From Bacteriovorax sp. (GTDB lineage Bacteria; Bdellovibrionota; Bacteriovoracia; Bacteriovoracales; Bacteriovoracaceae), in assembly GCA_014378525.1 (NCBI GenBank), contig JACMNL010000108.1, forward strand, positions 1 through 64,000: DNA of 64,000 nt. Reading direction: 5' to 3'. A program made the translations under genes and the position numbers. Of this stretch, positions 31,279 through 40,866 are shown piece by piece; the first letter of the stretch is position 1; every line of letters begins with the position of its first letter. The notes under the pieces were generated by a model. The model saw nothing but the letters and a program-made list of their open reading frames with translations. It did not search any database and was not told the DNA's origin.

Positions 31279-32178
31279 ATGTTCATTAATATCTGCCTTC
31301 TGTTATTTGCCACTCTCATATGGGGTTTTGGTTTTATCGCGACGAGATGGGTGCTGGTTGCCTATGATCCATTTTGGGCACATGCCATCAGATTTTCGAT
31401 TGCGGCCATCTGTTCAATGCCTTTTCTATTTTATAAAAAATCTTTCACGAGACCTGATAACATTCTGAAGAAAGCTTTCATTAGTTCTGTTTTCCTATTG
31501 GGGATTATGCTTTTTCAGACCATCGGACTTTCGATGACAACTGTAGCGAAGAGTGGATTCATTACAACTTTGTACGCACTTTTTATTCCGATTCTCACAA
31601 TGATTGTTTTTAAGAAAAAATATAAACCAACTTTCTGGTTGTTAATTCTTCTGGCAATGTTCGGCATGGCACTTATGTGCAACCTCGAAATGAAGGACAT
31701 GAACCTCGGCGATTTCCTGACCCTTATCTGCGCGCTCTTTGGGGCCGTTCATATTATTTACGTGGGGAGAGTGGCCAACAACATAAAGTCTGCAGTTGAA
31801 TTTAACTTCTTACAGAACTTTTTCGTAGCGATCATGTCCGTACCTATAGCTTTTATTTTTAAAGGCCCTGTAGGTCTCTCAGCGATCTTTGATCCAGCTA
31901 CGAATGTACTGAATGGCTTTTTATACCTGGGAATTATTTCAAGCATGATTTCTTTCACCGCACAGATCGTTGCCCAGAAAAAAATTCCGGATCACATCGC
32001 CGGACTTATCTTTTTAACAGAGTCGCCATTCGCTGCTTTTTTTGCATTCGTCGTTTTTGGAGAAGTGTTGAATCAGATGAATTTCATTGGAGCGGGATTG
32101 ATTATTATATCGATTATTCTGGTTCCGGTTCTGGGAAGAGAAGTGACTGCGAAGGCAAAAGCACCGCGCAGTCACTAG
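31279..32178 (+). CDS. EamA/DMT-family transporter
   Basis: 299 residues with ten predicted membrane helices in two EamA repeats. Typical motifs are LIWGFGFIATRW and FWAHAIRFSIAAI in the first half and FLTESPFAAFFAFVVFGEVLNQMNFIGAGLIIISI in the second. It starts on the base after the hemF stop. DMT proteins export or import small metabolites; because of the coupling with hemF a tetrapyrrole precursor or related molecule is conceivable, but that is inference. Confidence 0.92.
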   Translation: MFINICLLLFATLIWGFGFIATRWVLVAYDPFWAHAIRFSIAAICSMPFLFYKKSFTRPDNILKKAFISSVFLLGIMLFQTIGLSMTTVAKSGFITTLYALFIPILTMIVFKKKYKPTFWLLILLAMFGMALMCNLEMKDMNLGDFLTLICALFGAVHIIYVGRVANNIKSAVEFNFLQNFFVAIMSVPIAFIFKGPVGLSAIFDPATNVLNGFLYLGIISSMISFTAQIVAQKKIPDHIAGLIFLTESPFAAFFAFVVFGEVLNQMNFIGAGLIIISIILVPVLGREVTAKAKAPRSH

Positions 32179-32191
32179 AGTATCAATCTAA

Positions 32192-32833
32192 CTATTTGTT
32201 AAATTTTTTGTACACGTTCATAACTTGAGACTTAACAGTTCCAGTCATGTTTAACATTAAGAACACACCAGCGTTCTCTCCGTTAGCGTCGTTACCAACA
32301 ACTGAAATTGTACCAGCAGCTTTTGAGCCAATGTAGTATCTGAATGAAGCGATTGCTCCATCAACACCGATTGCAGCTGGAACGAAGATACCAAATACAT
32401 CTTTACCTAAGTAAAGAGACATGTTGTGGAATTTTTCGATTGAGAACGCTACAGCGGGAAGTGATCCTGATGCTACACCTGGAAGGTTACGTCCACCGGG
32501 AAGCTTCGCGGGATCTAACTTATCAAGACCACCATCAACGATATCTTTTAGTGAAACAGAAACTTGCATTAAAGTTCCGTTAGACTCAAGATCCGGTGAG
32601 ATTTCTAAGAAAGAGTATTTGTATTTTGGAATGTTGTAACGAAGTCCACCATCGATTTGAACATTTTCGAATACCATAGAGATCATCATGTTGTCCTGAA
32701 GTAGAGTAACAGTCGGCCCGTTAATCCCTGCAATTTGAACGTTAGATGTTGAGTTGTTCCCGCAAGAAGTTGCGAAACCAAGAGTAAAGATCGTAGCTGC
32801 GGTCAATAATGACGTTTTCCATTTCGTTAACAT
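32192..32833 (-). CDS. Lipoprotein of unknown function
   Basis: 213 residues with a lipoprotein signal ending FATSC (Cys24), followed by GNNSTSN, then a beta-rich mature domain (VTLLQDNMMISMVFENVQIDGGLRYNIP and later strands). Residue after Cys is Gly, so outer-membrane retention would be expected by the E. coli rule, which may not hold here. AGGAGAAC precedes the ATG. No family recognised. Confidence 0.75.
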   Translation of the reverse strand: MLTKWKTSLLTAATIFTLGFATSCGNNSTSNVQIAGINGPTVTLLQDNMMISMVFENVQIDGGLRYNIPKYKYSFLEISPDLESNGTLMQVSVSLKDIVDGGLDKLDPAKLPGGRNLPGVASGSLPAVAFSIEKFHNMSLYLGKDVFGIFVPAAIGVDGAIASFRYYIGSKAAGTISVVGNDANGENAGVFLMLNMTGTVKSQVMNVYKKFNK

Positions 32834-32903
32834 AAAATGTTCTCCTGTTAGTTTTCTTAGTACAGACTAATTTTATGTTTCTTCGGAAACGACTAAAAAA
32901 TAA

Positions 32904-33053
32904 TTAGGATCTATTTTCGATTGAAAATTTAATTTTTAGGAATTCGATGATTTCTTCATCGTTTAAGTTGGGATGTTGACTCTTTTGCTCGGCAATAAGA
33001 GTCTCAATTTTTGAAATAATAACTAACAAGAGATTACAATTTTGAACGATCAT
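32904..33053 (-). CDS. 49-residue small protein with strong expression signals
   Basis: ATG 33053 to TAA 32904 encodes 49 residues (begins MIVQNCNLLLVIISKIETLI, ends FSIENRS). AGGAGG lies 5 nt before the ATG, and 18 nt further upstream is a near-consensus promoter. The N-terminal half is hydrophobic/amphipathic, the second half is charged with an LNDEEIIEFLKIKF helix. No family recognised; size and charge pattern suggest a small regulator or helical peptide. It lies between the lipoprotein gene and the end of the suf operon on the same strand. Confidence 0.65.
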   Translation of the reverse strand: MIVQNCNLLLVIISKIETLIAEQKSQHPNLNDEEIIEFLKIKFSIENRS

Positions 33054-33080
33054 TAGATCCTCCTGTTAGTATTGTAATCT
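33031..33080. repeat. Perfect 10-bp inverted repeat around the small gene's start
   Basis: AGATTACAAT at 33031-33040 and ATTGTAATCT at 33071-33080, 30 bp apart. The right arm covers the -10 box of the small gene's promoter and the left arm lies in its first codons. Each arm is also flanked by an ACTAACA-like heptamer. A looping operator or an mRNA hairpin over the ribosome site are both possible. Confidence 0.5.
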
Positions 33081-33098
33081 TTTTGTTTGAGCTGTCAA
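33071..33098 (-). promoter_or_regulatory. Sigma-70-type promoter of the 49-residue gene
   Basis: On the minus strand TTGACA (33098-33093), a 16-bp spacer, then TACAAT (33076-33071). The expected start site falls about 10 nt before the AGGAGG site. The -35 is a full consensus match and the -10 differs at one base. Confidence 0.7.
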
Positions 33099-33122
33099 AC
33101 AATTTCTAAGTTGCTAATTAAA

Positions 33123-33704
33123 TTAAAATTCCGGTGCAATATAGACTTCAATCTCCGGATTCAGTTCATCACGAAGAATCGATTTAATAGCTTCCAAAGT
33201 ACCAGTCGCTGACGAAGGGCAGGTTCCACAAGCTCCCTGATATTTAACCATTAAAATATTTTCTTCATAAGTCAGCGCCTGGATATCTCCACCATCTCCT
33301 TGAAGGCCCGGACGTATTGTTTTATCTAAGATCGCTTCGATTTGTTGAAGTTCAGGAGAAAGATTTTTTCTTCTGTCAGATTCAGGATTCGGATCATTGT
33401 AATTTGGATTGTGAGTAGGCATGAACTCTTTTAGTGTTTTCATGATTCCAATTTCAACATTGTTCCAGTCTTCGTAAGAAAATTTCGTCACAGCAATCAC
33501 GTTTTCAAAAAAGTGCAGCTGATCAATTCCTCTTACCTTGAAGAGTTCAAGTGCGAGTTTATTTTCTCCGCATTCACTTGGTGACTTATAAGTAGAGTTA
33601 CCTTCATTTTTTACCGGATAGTTTAAAATAAATTTAAGCGCATTCGGATTTGGTGTCGGCTGGATATCGATATCAATTTCTGTATTTGTGTATTCTGCAT
33701 TCAT
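33123..33704 (-). CDS. nfuA: Nfu-type Fe-S cluster carrier
   Basis: 193 residues. An N-terminal Nfu_N domain (IQPTPNPNALKFILNYPV, with ENVIAVTKFSYEDWNNVE) is joined by a charged linker to a C-terminal NifU domain (residues about 120-190) with RPGLQGDGGDIQ and the cluster ligands CGTCPSS. It receives and passes on Fe-S clusters in the cytoplasm. Last gene of the suf operon, 9 bp after sufS. Confidence 0.93.
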   Translation of the reverse strand: MNAEYTNTEIDIDIQPTPNPNALKFILNYPVKNEGNSTYKSPSECGENKLALELFKVRGIDQLHFFENVIAVTKFSYEDWNNVEIGIMKTLKEFMPTHNPNYNDPNPESDRRKNLSPELQQIEAILDKTIRPGLQGDGGDIQALTYEENILMVKYQGACGTCPSSATGTLEAIKSILRDELNPEIEVYIAPEF

Positions 33705-33713
33705 ATGAACCTC

Positions 33714-34940
33714 TTATAATAAAAATTCTTTTGCTTTTTTTATAGCTGCAATAAAAACATCCACATCATGGAAGTTGTTGTAGAGAGAAAAACTCGCACG
33801 CGCTGTCGCCGTCACGTTGTAACGTCTGTGCAGCGGTTGTGTGCAATGGTGACCTGTTCTGATCGCCACGCCTTGCTTGTCTAAAATTGTCCCAAGATCC
33901 TGCGGGTGAACACCTTCAATGACAAAAGCAATGACACCTGCTTTATGTTTTGCTGTTCCGATTAAACGAACACCGCTTATTTTTTTTATTTCAGCAGTAG
34001 CATATTCCAGCAGTTCATTTTCATAATGAGCAATATTATCGAGACCGATTTTTTTCACGTAATCAAGGGCAGCTTTGAATGCGATCACTTCAGCAATGGC
34101 CGGAGTTCCAGCTTCAAATTTGTTCGGAAGATTATGATACGTTGTTTTTTCAAAACGCACTTCTGAAATCATTGATCCGCCACCCTGGTAAGGAGGCATC
34201 TCGTTTAATAAATCTTCTTTTCCGTATAAAAATCCCAGACCGTTCGGCCCGTACATTTTGTGAGCTGAAAAAACCAGGAAGTCACAGTCCAGTTCCTGCA
34301 CATCAATTTTCATGTGGGCCACTGACTGAGCTGCATCGATCGTCACTTTTGATCCCACTGCATGAGCAAGTGTGATCATTTCTTTTATTGGATTAATTGT
34401 TCCAAGCGTGTTTGATGTATGAACAATGGCCACCATCTTTGTCTTGGGATTTAATAATTTTTTATACTCTTCTATAATCAATTCGCCGTCATCGTTGACT
34501 GGAATGACTTTAATGATGGCACCAGACTTCTCTGCAACCATCTGCCATGGCACGATGTTCGAATGGTGCTCCATCTCGGATAAAATTATTTCATCACCGG
34601 CCTTCAGGTATTTTTCACTGAAAGAGTTGGCGACTAAATTCAGGGCATCAGTTGTCCCTTTCGTATAAATAATTTCGTGAACGTGTTTAGCGTTTAATAA
34701 TTCCTGAACAGCGATACGTGTTTCTTCAAACTGGCGTGTGCCCATTTCAGAAAGGGTATGTATCCCTCTGTGAACGTTCGCTACATCGTATGATAAATGT
34801 TTTGTCATCGCATCGATTACGACCTGAGGCTTCAGCGTTGTGGCCGCATTATCAAGATAGATAAGCGGTTTATTGTTCACCTGAGTTTTTAACTGAGGAA
34901 AATCTTCTCTGTATTTTTCCATCTCTGTGCGTGTTTTCAT
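33714..34940 (-). CDS. sufS: Cysteine desulfurase SufS
   Basis: 408 residues, group II desulfurase. PLP lysine in VFSAHKMYGPNGLGFLYG, HSNIVPWQ and HTSNTLGTINP segments, and the active Cys in RTGHHCTQPLHRRY. It removes sulfur from cysteine for cluster assembly. The start overlaps the sufD stop by 4 bp (ATGA). No sufE is adjacent here, so a SufE or SufU partner must be elsewhere. Confidence 0.96.
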   Translation of the reverse strand: MKTRTEMEKYREDFPQLKTQVNNKPLIYLDNAATTLKPQVVIDAMTKHLSYDVANVHRGIHTLSEMGTRQFEETRIAVQELLNAKHVHEIIYTKGTTDALNLVANSFSEKYLKAGDEIILSEMEHHSNIVPWQMVAEKSGAIIKVIPVNDDGELIIEEYKKLLNPKTKMVAIVHTSNTLGTINPIKEMITLAHAVGSKVTIDAAQSVAHMKIDVQELDCDFLVFSAHKMYGPNGLGFLYGKEDLLNEMPPYQGGGSMISEVRFEKTTYHNLPNKFEAGTPAIAEVIAFKAALDYVKKIGLDNIAHYENELLEYATAEIKKISGVRLIGTAKHKAGVIAFVIEGVHPQDLGTILDKQGVAIRTGHHCTQPLHRRYNVTATARASFSLYNNFHDVDVFIAAIKKAKEFLL

Positions 34941-36202
34941 AAAGTCATCTCGCTGAGTGCAGTCTTTTCAAAACTTTCATCAAGAAGTGCAATTGCCAGT
35001 TTCTGGATTTTCAGGTTTTCAATTTTAAACAAAACATCCATTGCAAAACCATGGCACAACATTCTTTTGGCCTTGTCTTTTTTAATCCCGCGTGACTCAA
35101 GATAAAATTCTTCATCAGGAGAAAGCTGACCGATCGTTGCTCCGTGAGCGCATTTTACATCGTCAGCAGCAACCAGAAGTTGTGGGCGTGTATCGATGTG
35201 AGCTTTTTTAGAAAGCATTAAATTTTTATTCAGCTGGTTTGAATTCACTAACTGAGCATCTTTGGCGATCTGGATTTTACCGGTGAAAGCTCCGTGAGAT
35301 TCTCCGGCAAGTATTCCTTTGAACAACTGATCAGAATTGGTGTGAGCAGCATTGTGGTGAATTACCGAAAAGATGTCAGCGTGCTCTGATTTTTTGAGGG
35401 CGTACAGACCGTTCACGTGAGTTTCTGCACCTTCACCGTTCACTGATACATCAATGTTGTGGCGTGAAGTGAAAACCCCCAGGTCAATGGTCATTGATTT
35501 AAACTGCGCGTGGCCTTCGAGGTTCGCTTTAGTTAAACCGATATGAGTTGAAGCCTGTGCTTCAAGCTGGATTTTTACATGTTCAACATATGAGCTTTCT
35601 TTCAGGTTGAAAGTGATCGAGCTGTTTGTCGTATACTGGAAAACTGCATTTTGAGTTGAAGTAAAGATTTCAGCGAATGAAACTTTAGAAAACTCTTCTG
35701 CAGTTACAGTGATTCTTGGTGAAATAAACTTATTAACACCGGCATCGTCCACTAAGTGAACAATGGTCACCGGAAAATCCAGCAATGTATTCTTTTTTAT
35801 TTTGATGAAGAGAGGGGACATCGATACAGAAAAATTCAAAGTATCAAATGAATCAAAAAATTCCGTAGAAGGAACCTGTTGATCGATAATGATTCCATCC
35901 GGAAGTACTGATTGATGACGGTTAAAAACACCATTGTTGAAAATGATCATTCCACGGCGGTCAATGACCAGTGAAGGAACATCCTGAACGATTTCAGTAT
36001 TTCTGGCAAAAAATCTTGGAGATAGATTTTTTGAAATATTCGTATAGATCCAGTCTTCATTTTTCTTTGTAGGAATTCCGAGTAACTTAAATTTTTCGAG
36101 AGCGTTTTTCATCGCTTCGTTATAGCTAGGCCCCAGTTCACTTGTATTTTTGTAAACTTCAGCAGAATTCTTAATCAGTTCGTTAAATAGTACTTGTTCC
36201 AT
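34937..36202 (-). CDS. sufD: SufD scaffold subunit
   Basis: 421 residues, mostly the right-handed beta-helix typical of SufB/SufD. C-terminal block RPQLLVAADDVKCAHGATIGQLSPDEEFYLESRGI is the conserved family signature with the functionally important Cys and His. Forms the SufBCD complex with its neighbours. Starts 8 bp after sufC. Confidence 0.94.
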   Translation of the reverse strand: MEQVLFNELIKNSAEVYKNTSELGPSYNEAMKNALEKFKLLGIPTKKNEDWIYTNISKNLSPRFFARNTEIVQDVPSLVIDRRGMIIFNNGVFNRHQSVLPDGIIIDQQVPSTEFFDSFDTLNFSVSMSPLFIKIKKNTLLDFPVTIVHLVDDAGVNKFISPRITVTAEEFSKVSFAEIFTSTQNAVFQYTTNSSITFNLKESSYVEHVKIQLEAQASTHIGLTKANLEGHAQFKSMTIDLGVFTSRHNIDVSVNGEGAETHVNGLYALKKSEHADIFSVIHHNAAHTNSDQLFKGILAGESHGAFTGKIQIAKDAQLVNSNQLNKNLMLSKKAHIDTRPQLLVAADDVKCAHGATIGQLSPDEEFYLESRGIKKDKAKRMLCHGFAMDVLFKIENLKIQKLAIALLDESFEKTALSEMTL

Positions 36203-36210
36203 TATTTACT

Positions 36211-36984
36211 CTATTGCTTTTTTTCAGCATGTTCTTTAATCAACCATTCGTAACCTTTTTCTTCCAGTTCCAGAGCGAGTTCTTTTCCGCCGCTTCTAAT
36301 AATTTGCCCCTGGTATAAAACATGGACATGATCAGGAACGATGAAGTCGAGCAGGCGCTGATAGTGAGTCACAAGAATCGTTGCATTGAAGCGGCTCTTA
36401 AGTGAGTTTACACCTTTTGCAACAATTTTTAGTGCATCGATATCAAGTCCTGAATCCGTTTCATCTAAAAGAGCAAGGCGCGGGTTTAAAACGGCCATCT
36501 GTAAAATTTCGTTTTTCTTTTTCTCTCCACCTGAAAATCCAGTGTTCACCGGACGGTCAAGGAAAGCTTCGTTCATCTCAAGAAGTTCAAGTTTTGGTTT
36601 TAGGAATTTTCTGAAATCTGAAGACGACATTTCAGGAGCACCGTTGAACTTACAAATCTCGTTGAAAGATTCAAGTAGGAAAGTGAAGTTCGACACTCCC
36701 GGAATTTCTACCGGGTACTGGAAGCCTAAAAAGATTCCGCTTTTTGCGCGCTCATCTGCTTCCAGTTCAAAAAGATCTCTATCCTTTGAATTGATTTTGT
36801 AAGTGATCGTGCCGCCGGATACTTCGTAAGAAGGGTGTCCCGCGATGACTTTTGAAAGAGTACTTTTTCCAGAGCCGTTTGGCCCCATGATAGCGTGCAC
36901 TTCACCGGCCTTAACAGTTAAGTTAATTCCTTTTAAGATTTCTTTGTCGCCGATTTTGGCGTGGAGATTTTTAATTTCGATCAT
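36211..36984 (-). CDS. sufC: SufC ATPase
   Basis: 257 residues of an ABC-type ATPase. Walker A GPNGSGKSTLSKVI, Q-loop GFQYPVEIPGV, signature SGGEKKKNE, Walker B LALLDETDSGLD and the switch histidine in LVTHYQRL. It powers the SufBCD scaffold; it is not a transporter component. Three base pairs separate it from sufB. Confidence 0.96.
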   Translation of the reverse strand: MIEIKNLHAKIGDKEILKGINLTVKAGEVHAIMGPNGSGKSTLSKVIAGHPSYEVSGGTITYKINSKDRDLFELEADERAKSGIFLGFQYPVEIPGVSNFTFLLESFNEICKFNGAPEMSSSDFRKFLKPKLELLEMNEAFLDRPVNTGFSGGEKKKNEILQMAVLNPRLALLDETDSGLDIDALKIVAKGVNSLKSRFNATILVTHYQRLLDFIVPDHVHVLYQGQIIRSGGKELALELEEKGYEWLIKEHAEKKQ

Positions 36985-36987
36985 TTT

Positions 36988-38418
36988 CTAACCTATGCTG
37001 TTTTCAAGTTTCATTTCTATTAATTTTACTGCTTCAACTGCGAACTCAAGCGGAAGTTCCTTGAAGACGTCTTTACAAAAACCATTCACGATCATTGAAA
37101 TACATTTTTCTTCCGATAAACCGCGGGACTGAAGATAAAATAACTGCTCTTCAGAAATTCGCGAAGTCGAAGCTTCGTGTTCAACGATGGCCGTATTATT
37201 TTTTACGTCGATGTATGGAAATGTATTTGCACGTGCCTTGTTTCCAATCAGCATAGAATCGCACTGAGAGTAGTTACGTGCTCCCGTTGCCGAAGGATTA
37301 ATTTTTACAAGTCCGCGGTAATTATTTTCTGACTGCTCAGCTGAAATCCCTTTAGAGATGATTGTCGACTTGGTGTTTTTACCAATGTGAACCATCTTCG
37401 TTCCGGTATCTGCCTGCATGAAGTTGTTTGTCAGTGCCACTGAATAAAAAGCACCTTCAGAGTTATCACCGATTAAATTACACGATGGATATTTCCATGT
37501 AATGGCAGAGCCTGCTTCAACCTGTGTCCAGGAAATTTTTGAGTTTTTCCCGAGACAGTTTCCGCGTTTTGTAACGAAGTTGTAAATTCCACCCAATCCG
37601 TTTTTATCTCCGGCGTACCAGTTTTGAACTGTAGAGTACTTAATCTCAGCGTCATCCATCGCTATAAGTTCAACGATCGCAGCGTGCAGCTGGTTTTCAT
37701 CTCTTTGTGGAGCTGTACAACCTTCAAGATAATTTACGAATGAGCCTTCTTCAGCAACGATCAGTGTTCTTTCGAACTGACCTGTTTCTTTTGCATTGAT
37801 TCTGAAATACGTCGAAAGATCCAGCGGACACTTTACACCTTTCGGGATGTAAACGAATGACCCGTCAGAAAATACGGCCGCGTTTAGTGCAGCGTAAAAA
37901 TTATCAGAATGAGGGACAACTGTTCCCAGGTATTTTTTTACCAGTTCCGGGTGCTCTTTCACGGCTTCTGAAATTGAACAGAAGATAACTCCGACTTTTT
38001 CCAGTTCAGCTTTGTGAGTAGTGGCGACAGAAACTGAATCAAATACCGCATCAACAGCGACACCGGAGATACGTTTTTGTTCGTTAAGTGGAATTCCCAA
38101 TTTTGCAAAAGTGGCAAGAAGTTCAGGATCGATTTCATCGAGACTTCCAACAGCATCTACTTTTTTCTTTGGTGCTGAATAATAATATAGCGCCTGGTAG
38201 TCGATATCGGGAATTTCTAAATGGGCCCATTTCGGAGTCGCCATTTTTAACCAGTGAGCATAGGCCTTCAGTCTGAAATCGAGAAGCCATGTGGGCTCTT
38301 CTTTTTTTGCTGAAATCATTCTCACGATGTCTTCAGACAGACCTTTCGGGAAAGCTTCTGTTTCGATATCTGTAAAAAATCCGTATTTGTAATCAGAGTT
38401 TAAAATATCTGTGCTCAT
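36988..38418 (-). CDS. sufB: SufB Fe-S scaffold
   Basis: 476 residues. Conserved features: [46 protein letters not shown] (with the Cys proposed to accept sulfur) and the C-terminal [26 protein letters not shown]. It assembles the nascent cluster with SufC and SufD. The start overlaps the regulator's stop by 4 bp, so regulator and scaffold are co-expressed. Confidence 0.96.
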   Translation of the reverse strand: MSTDILNSDYKYGFFTDIETEAFPKGLSEDIVRMISAKKEEPTWLLDFRLKAYAHWLKMATPKWAHLEIPDIDYQALYYYSAPKKKVDAVGSLDEIDPELLATFAKLGIPLNEQKRISGVAVDAVFDSVSVATTHKAELEKVGVIFCSISEAVKEHPELVKKYLGTVVPHSDNFYAALNAAVFSDGSFVYIPKGVKCPLDLSTYFRINAKETGQFERTLIVAEEGSFVNYLEGCTAPQRDENQLHAAIVELIAMDDAEIKYSTVQNWYAGDKNGLGGIYNFVTKRGNCLGKNSKISWTQVEAGSAITWKYPSCNLIGDNSEGAFYSVALTNNFMQADTGTKMVHIGKNTKSTIISKGISAEQSENNYRGLVKINPSATGARNYSQCDSMLIGNKARANTFPYIDVKNNTAIVEHEASTSRISEEQLFYLQSRGLSEEKCISMIVNGFCKDVFKELPLEFAVEAVKLIEMKLENSIG

Positions 38419-38864
38419 ACATGCACCTCTAAATTTTTTGACTTGTTGAACTCAGTACCTTGAAGGAGTTCAGCGAGAGTTAAGTTTTCAAGAAAAGAAT
38501 TAAGTTTGCGGTTCAGGTTTTCGACGGGAGTAGAGATGTTACACGTTCCCATCAGTTCGCAAGTTCCTTTGTGATTAGAACAGACGCGACCGATTTCCTC
38601 GCGGCCTTCTATCATCTGAACCAGTTCCATATAAGTAATTGCAGATAAAGATTTGTTAAGCGAGTAGCCGCCTTTTATTCCTTTAACTGAATTTAAAATA
38701 TCGTGGTTGTTCATCACCTGCATGACTTTAGCTGTTGTATCGAAAGGCGTGTGAAAGGCATCGCAGATCTCTCGAGCTGAAACCAGAGGAGTTGAATCGT
38801 TTTTGTCGGCCATGAACTTCAGGGCCATCAGGGCGTATTCGACTTTTTTATTGATCTTTAACAT
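38415..38864 (-). CDS. Rrf2-family Fe-S-sensing regulator of the suf operon
   Basis: 149 residues. Winged helix-turn-helix at the N-terminus ([33 protein letters not shown]), then the cluster-binding loop with three Cys ([14 protein letters not shown], spacing 6 and 5; IscR has 5 and 5). By family knowledge it represses the operon when its cluster is intact. IscR or SufR type cannot be settled from sequence. First gene of the operon; AGGAGG lies 2-3 nt from the usual spacing before the ATG. Confidence 0.92.
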   Translation of the reverse strand: MLKINKKVEYALMALKFMADKNDSTPLVSAREICDAFHTPFDTTAKVMQVMNNHDILNSVKGIKGGYSLNKSLSAITYMELVQMIEGREEIGRVCSNHKGTCELMGTCNISTPVENLNRKLNSFLENLTLAELLQGTEFNKSKNLEVHV

Positions 38865-38912
38865 AGGAGGTTTTCCTGTTATTTTTCCACTTCTTAACTA
38901 ATTATGGCGTGA

Positions 38913-38930
38913 GCGTATCCTAAAATACGC
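38913..38930 (-). promoter_or_regulatory. Inverted repeat upstream of the suf operon, candidate Rrf2 operator
   Basis: GCGTAT (38913-38918) and ATACGC (38925-38930) form a perfect 6-bp inverted repeat with 6 bp between, 49 bp before the regulator's ATG. A CATAAT box lies on the downstream side. Position fits autoregulation by the Rrf2 protein. Confidence 0.45.
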
Positions 38931-39054
38931 CAAAAAGAAACCTACTTCGCGTTTGTCTCAGTGAAAATCATGTTTTATCCTAACGAAATGCTCCAGAAAA
39001 CCGATAATTTTGCAGTAACAATATTGTTCCCGAGTGACTGACAAGAAAATAAAG

Positions 39055-40854
39055 ATGAATGCAAAGTTTAAATATTTAGTAACCGTTCTCATTGCTGTTC
39101 TATCGATGAATGCGTTTGCTGAGTGCCCGCAGTTTGAAACGGCCCTTGAAGCAGCAATGCGAAGAGTACTGACAAGAGAGTCTTCAAAAGATTCGGCGAA
39201 AGATGCCGCAAAAAAAGAAACTCCGACTCTCACTTCAAAAGAAACAAATGATCAGGCAGCCTCTATACGATGGGGAAGTCCGAGTGCTGAAAAATTTAAA
39301 GTTAAGTACAAAGCTGAATCGACGACGGATTTCAACAACAGAACTTTTGTGACGTTGATGGAAACTGATAAAAAATTAAAACCAAAGGTTATGTACTTTG
39401 ATGTGGAAAATGCTGTTCAGAAAAAACTGAACGACTCCCTCATTGGGGATAAAGCGATGGTGGATGCCATCAACAATGCATTCATGGATAAATTCATGGC
39501 AAACCTGAAAGAGTTTCCTGAACTTTCAAAAGCTATCGAAGGGCGTTACAAAGATTATAAATCCATTAGACTGCGAGTGAAAATTACAGACAGTGGAAAC
39601 AATGCCGAAGTCGAATCGATGCTGAATGCTGTTTATCAAAAAACCAACCGCGAGTTTGTGGCAGAGTTTGAAAAAGAAGGTCTGACGAAACTTCTTCCTC
39701 CGAGAACGGATGAAGTTCCTGATGTGAGTACATGGTTTTTAGCTGGTTCCGGTGAAACTCCACTGGAGGCCAATATGGCGGCACGTGCAGCGAGAAAGGC
39801 CGGTTATAAAATGGGAAGTTCGAGATCGGTGAATTTCGAAGAACAGATTGAAAACATGCATGCTGATGTGAAAGATATTGAATCCATCAGGGCAAAACTC
39901 GCTCTGGATAAGGATCTTTTTAAGAGTGGAATTATGCAGGCGTCTTCCGATGGTGCCGTCATTCCAACCAAGGATATGATCGGGATTTTGAGAAAAATTA
40001 AACCATCGGATTGCGAAAATTCCGCCGAGTATTCTGCAAAAATAAGGGCCAAAGTAAAAACTATTTTTAATACAGATATCTCTGATGCCCATATTGAGCA
40101 GCTGACAAACTACTTTCAGAAAGTCGATTCACTTTCACCACCATTATTTCAGCGTGAACGTGTATTGATTAATTTAGCAGAAGCAAAGGGCGGAATTGTT
40201 TCTGTAGATTTCACTGGTGTCGGTGTAGATAATGCTTATGAACAAATGAGAGCACTTTCAACGGTCAATTACTCTCAGGGTGATAAAGCGAAAGTTTTAA
40301 AAGATGCTTTTACGAAAATTCAAAATAATGTTGATGAAGTGACAACAGATATGAATAAAGCAAAAAGAACATTCACTGTTGCGACAACTGACGAGGCCAA
40401 TCCAAGTCTTAAACCGAAATTTTCCGGAGATGACGGGATTCTTATGCCAAAACTTAACTGGGGACAGACGCAGAAAGTAGACCTGGTAAAAAAACTGGCA
40501 CAAACAACTGATCCATCTAAATACCGCGTGACCTTTGTGAAGACGGAGTTCAATTCAGGAGCTATACTACCTGAAGCGGAACGCTCACAAAGAGTCGTTC
40601 GCGCAGAAACAATTGAAAAATTAGTCAGAGAGTCGGTAGTCGGAGCAGGAGCAAAAAAAATCTCCAGCGAAAAATCGAAAAAAATGATTTTTGCTGTTGA
40701 TTATTCACCCGATGCCAAAGGCGGAACTTTTAATCTTATCATTGGTGGAGTGAAACCTACTGATGATGAAAGAAAAGTTATTACGGAAGCCTTTAAGCGC
40801 GCGCTTTCCATTAAAGATGAGGAAAGGCTGGGACACCTGATTGAAGCAAATTAA
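39055..40854 (+). CDS. Large secreted protein of unknown function
   Basis: 599 residues from ATG 39055, where a Sec signal peptide starts (cleavage near AFA-EC); the upstream GTG adds a charged head that would spoil it. The mature part is lysine-rich and mostly helical, with stretches such as DSSKDSAKDAAKKETP near 45-60 that look disordered. No enzymatic motif and no repeats that I can find. It is 12 bp ahead of the rhomboid gene, so possibly co-transcribed with it. No family recognised. Confidence 0.75.
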   Translation: MNAKFKYLVTVLIAVLSMNAFAECPQFETALEAAMRRVLTRESSKDSAKDAAKKETPTLTSKETNDQAASIRWGSPSAEKFKVKYKAESTTDFNNRTFVTLMETDKKLKPKVMYFDVENAVQKKLNDSLIGDKAMVDAINNAFMDKFMANLKEFPELSKAIEGRYKDYKSIRLRVKITDSGNNAEVESMLNAVYQKTNREFVAEFEKEGLTKLLPPRTDEVPDVSTWFLAGSGETPLEANMAARAARKAGYKMGSSRSVNFEEQIENMHADVKDIESIRAKLALDKDLFKSGIMQASSDGAVIPTKDMIGILRKIKPSDCENSAEYSAKIRAKVKTIFNTDISDAHIEQLTNYFQKVDSLSPPLFQRERVLINLAEAKGGIVSVDFTGVGVDNAYEQMRALSTVNYSQGDKAKVLKDAFTKIQNNVDEVTTDMNKAKRTFTVATTDEANPSLKPKFSGDDGILMPKLNWGQTQKVDLVKKLAQTTDPSKYRVTFVKTEFNSGAILPEAERSQRVVRAETIEKLVRESVVGAGAKKISSEKSKKMIFAVDYSPDAKGGTFNLIIGGVKPTDDERKVITEAFKRALSIKDEERLGHLIEAN

Positions 40855-40866
40855 TTAGGATAAAAA

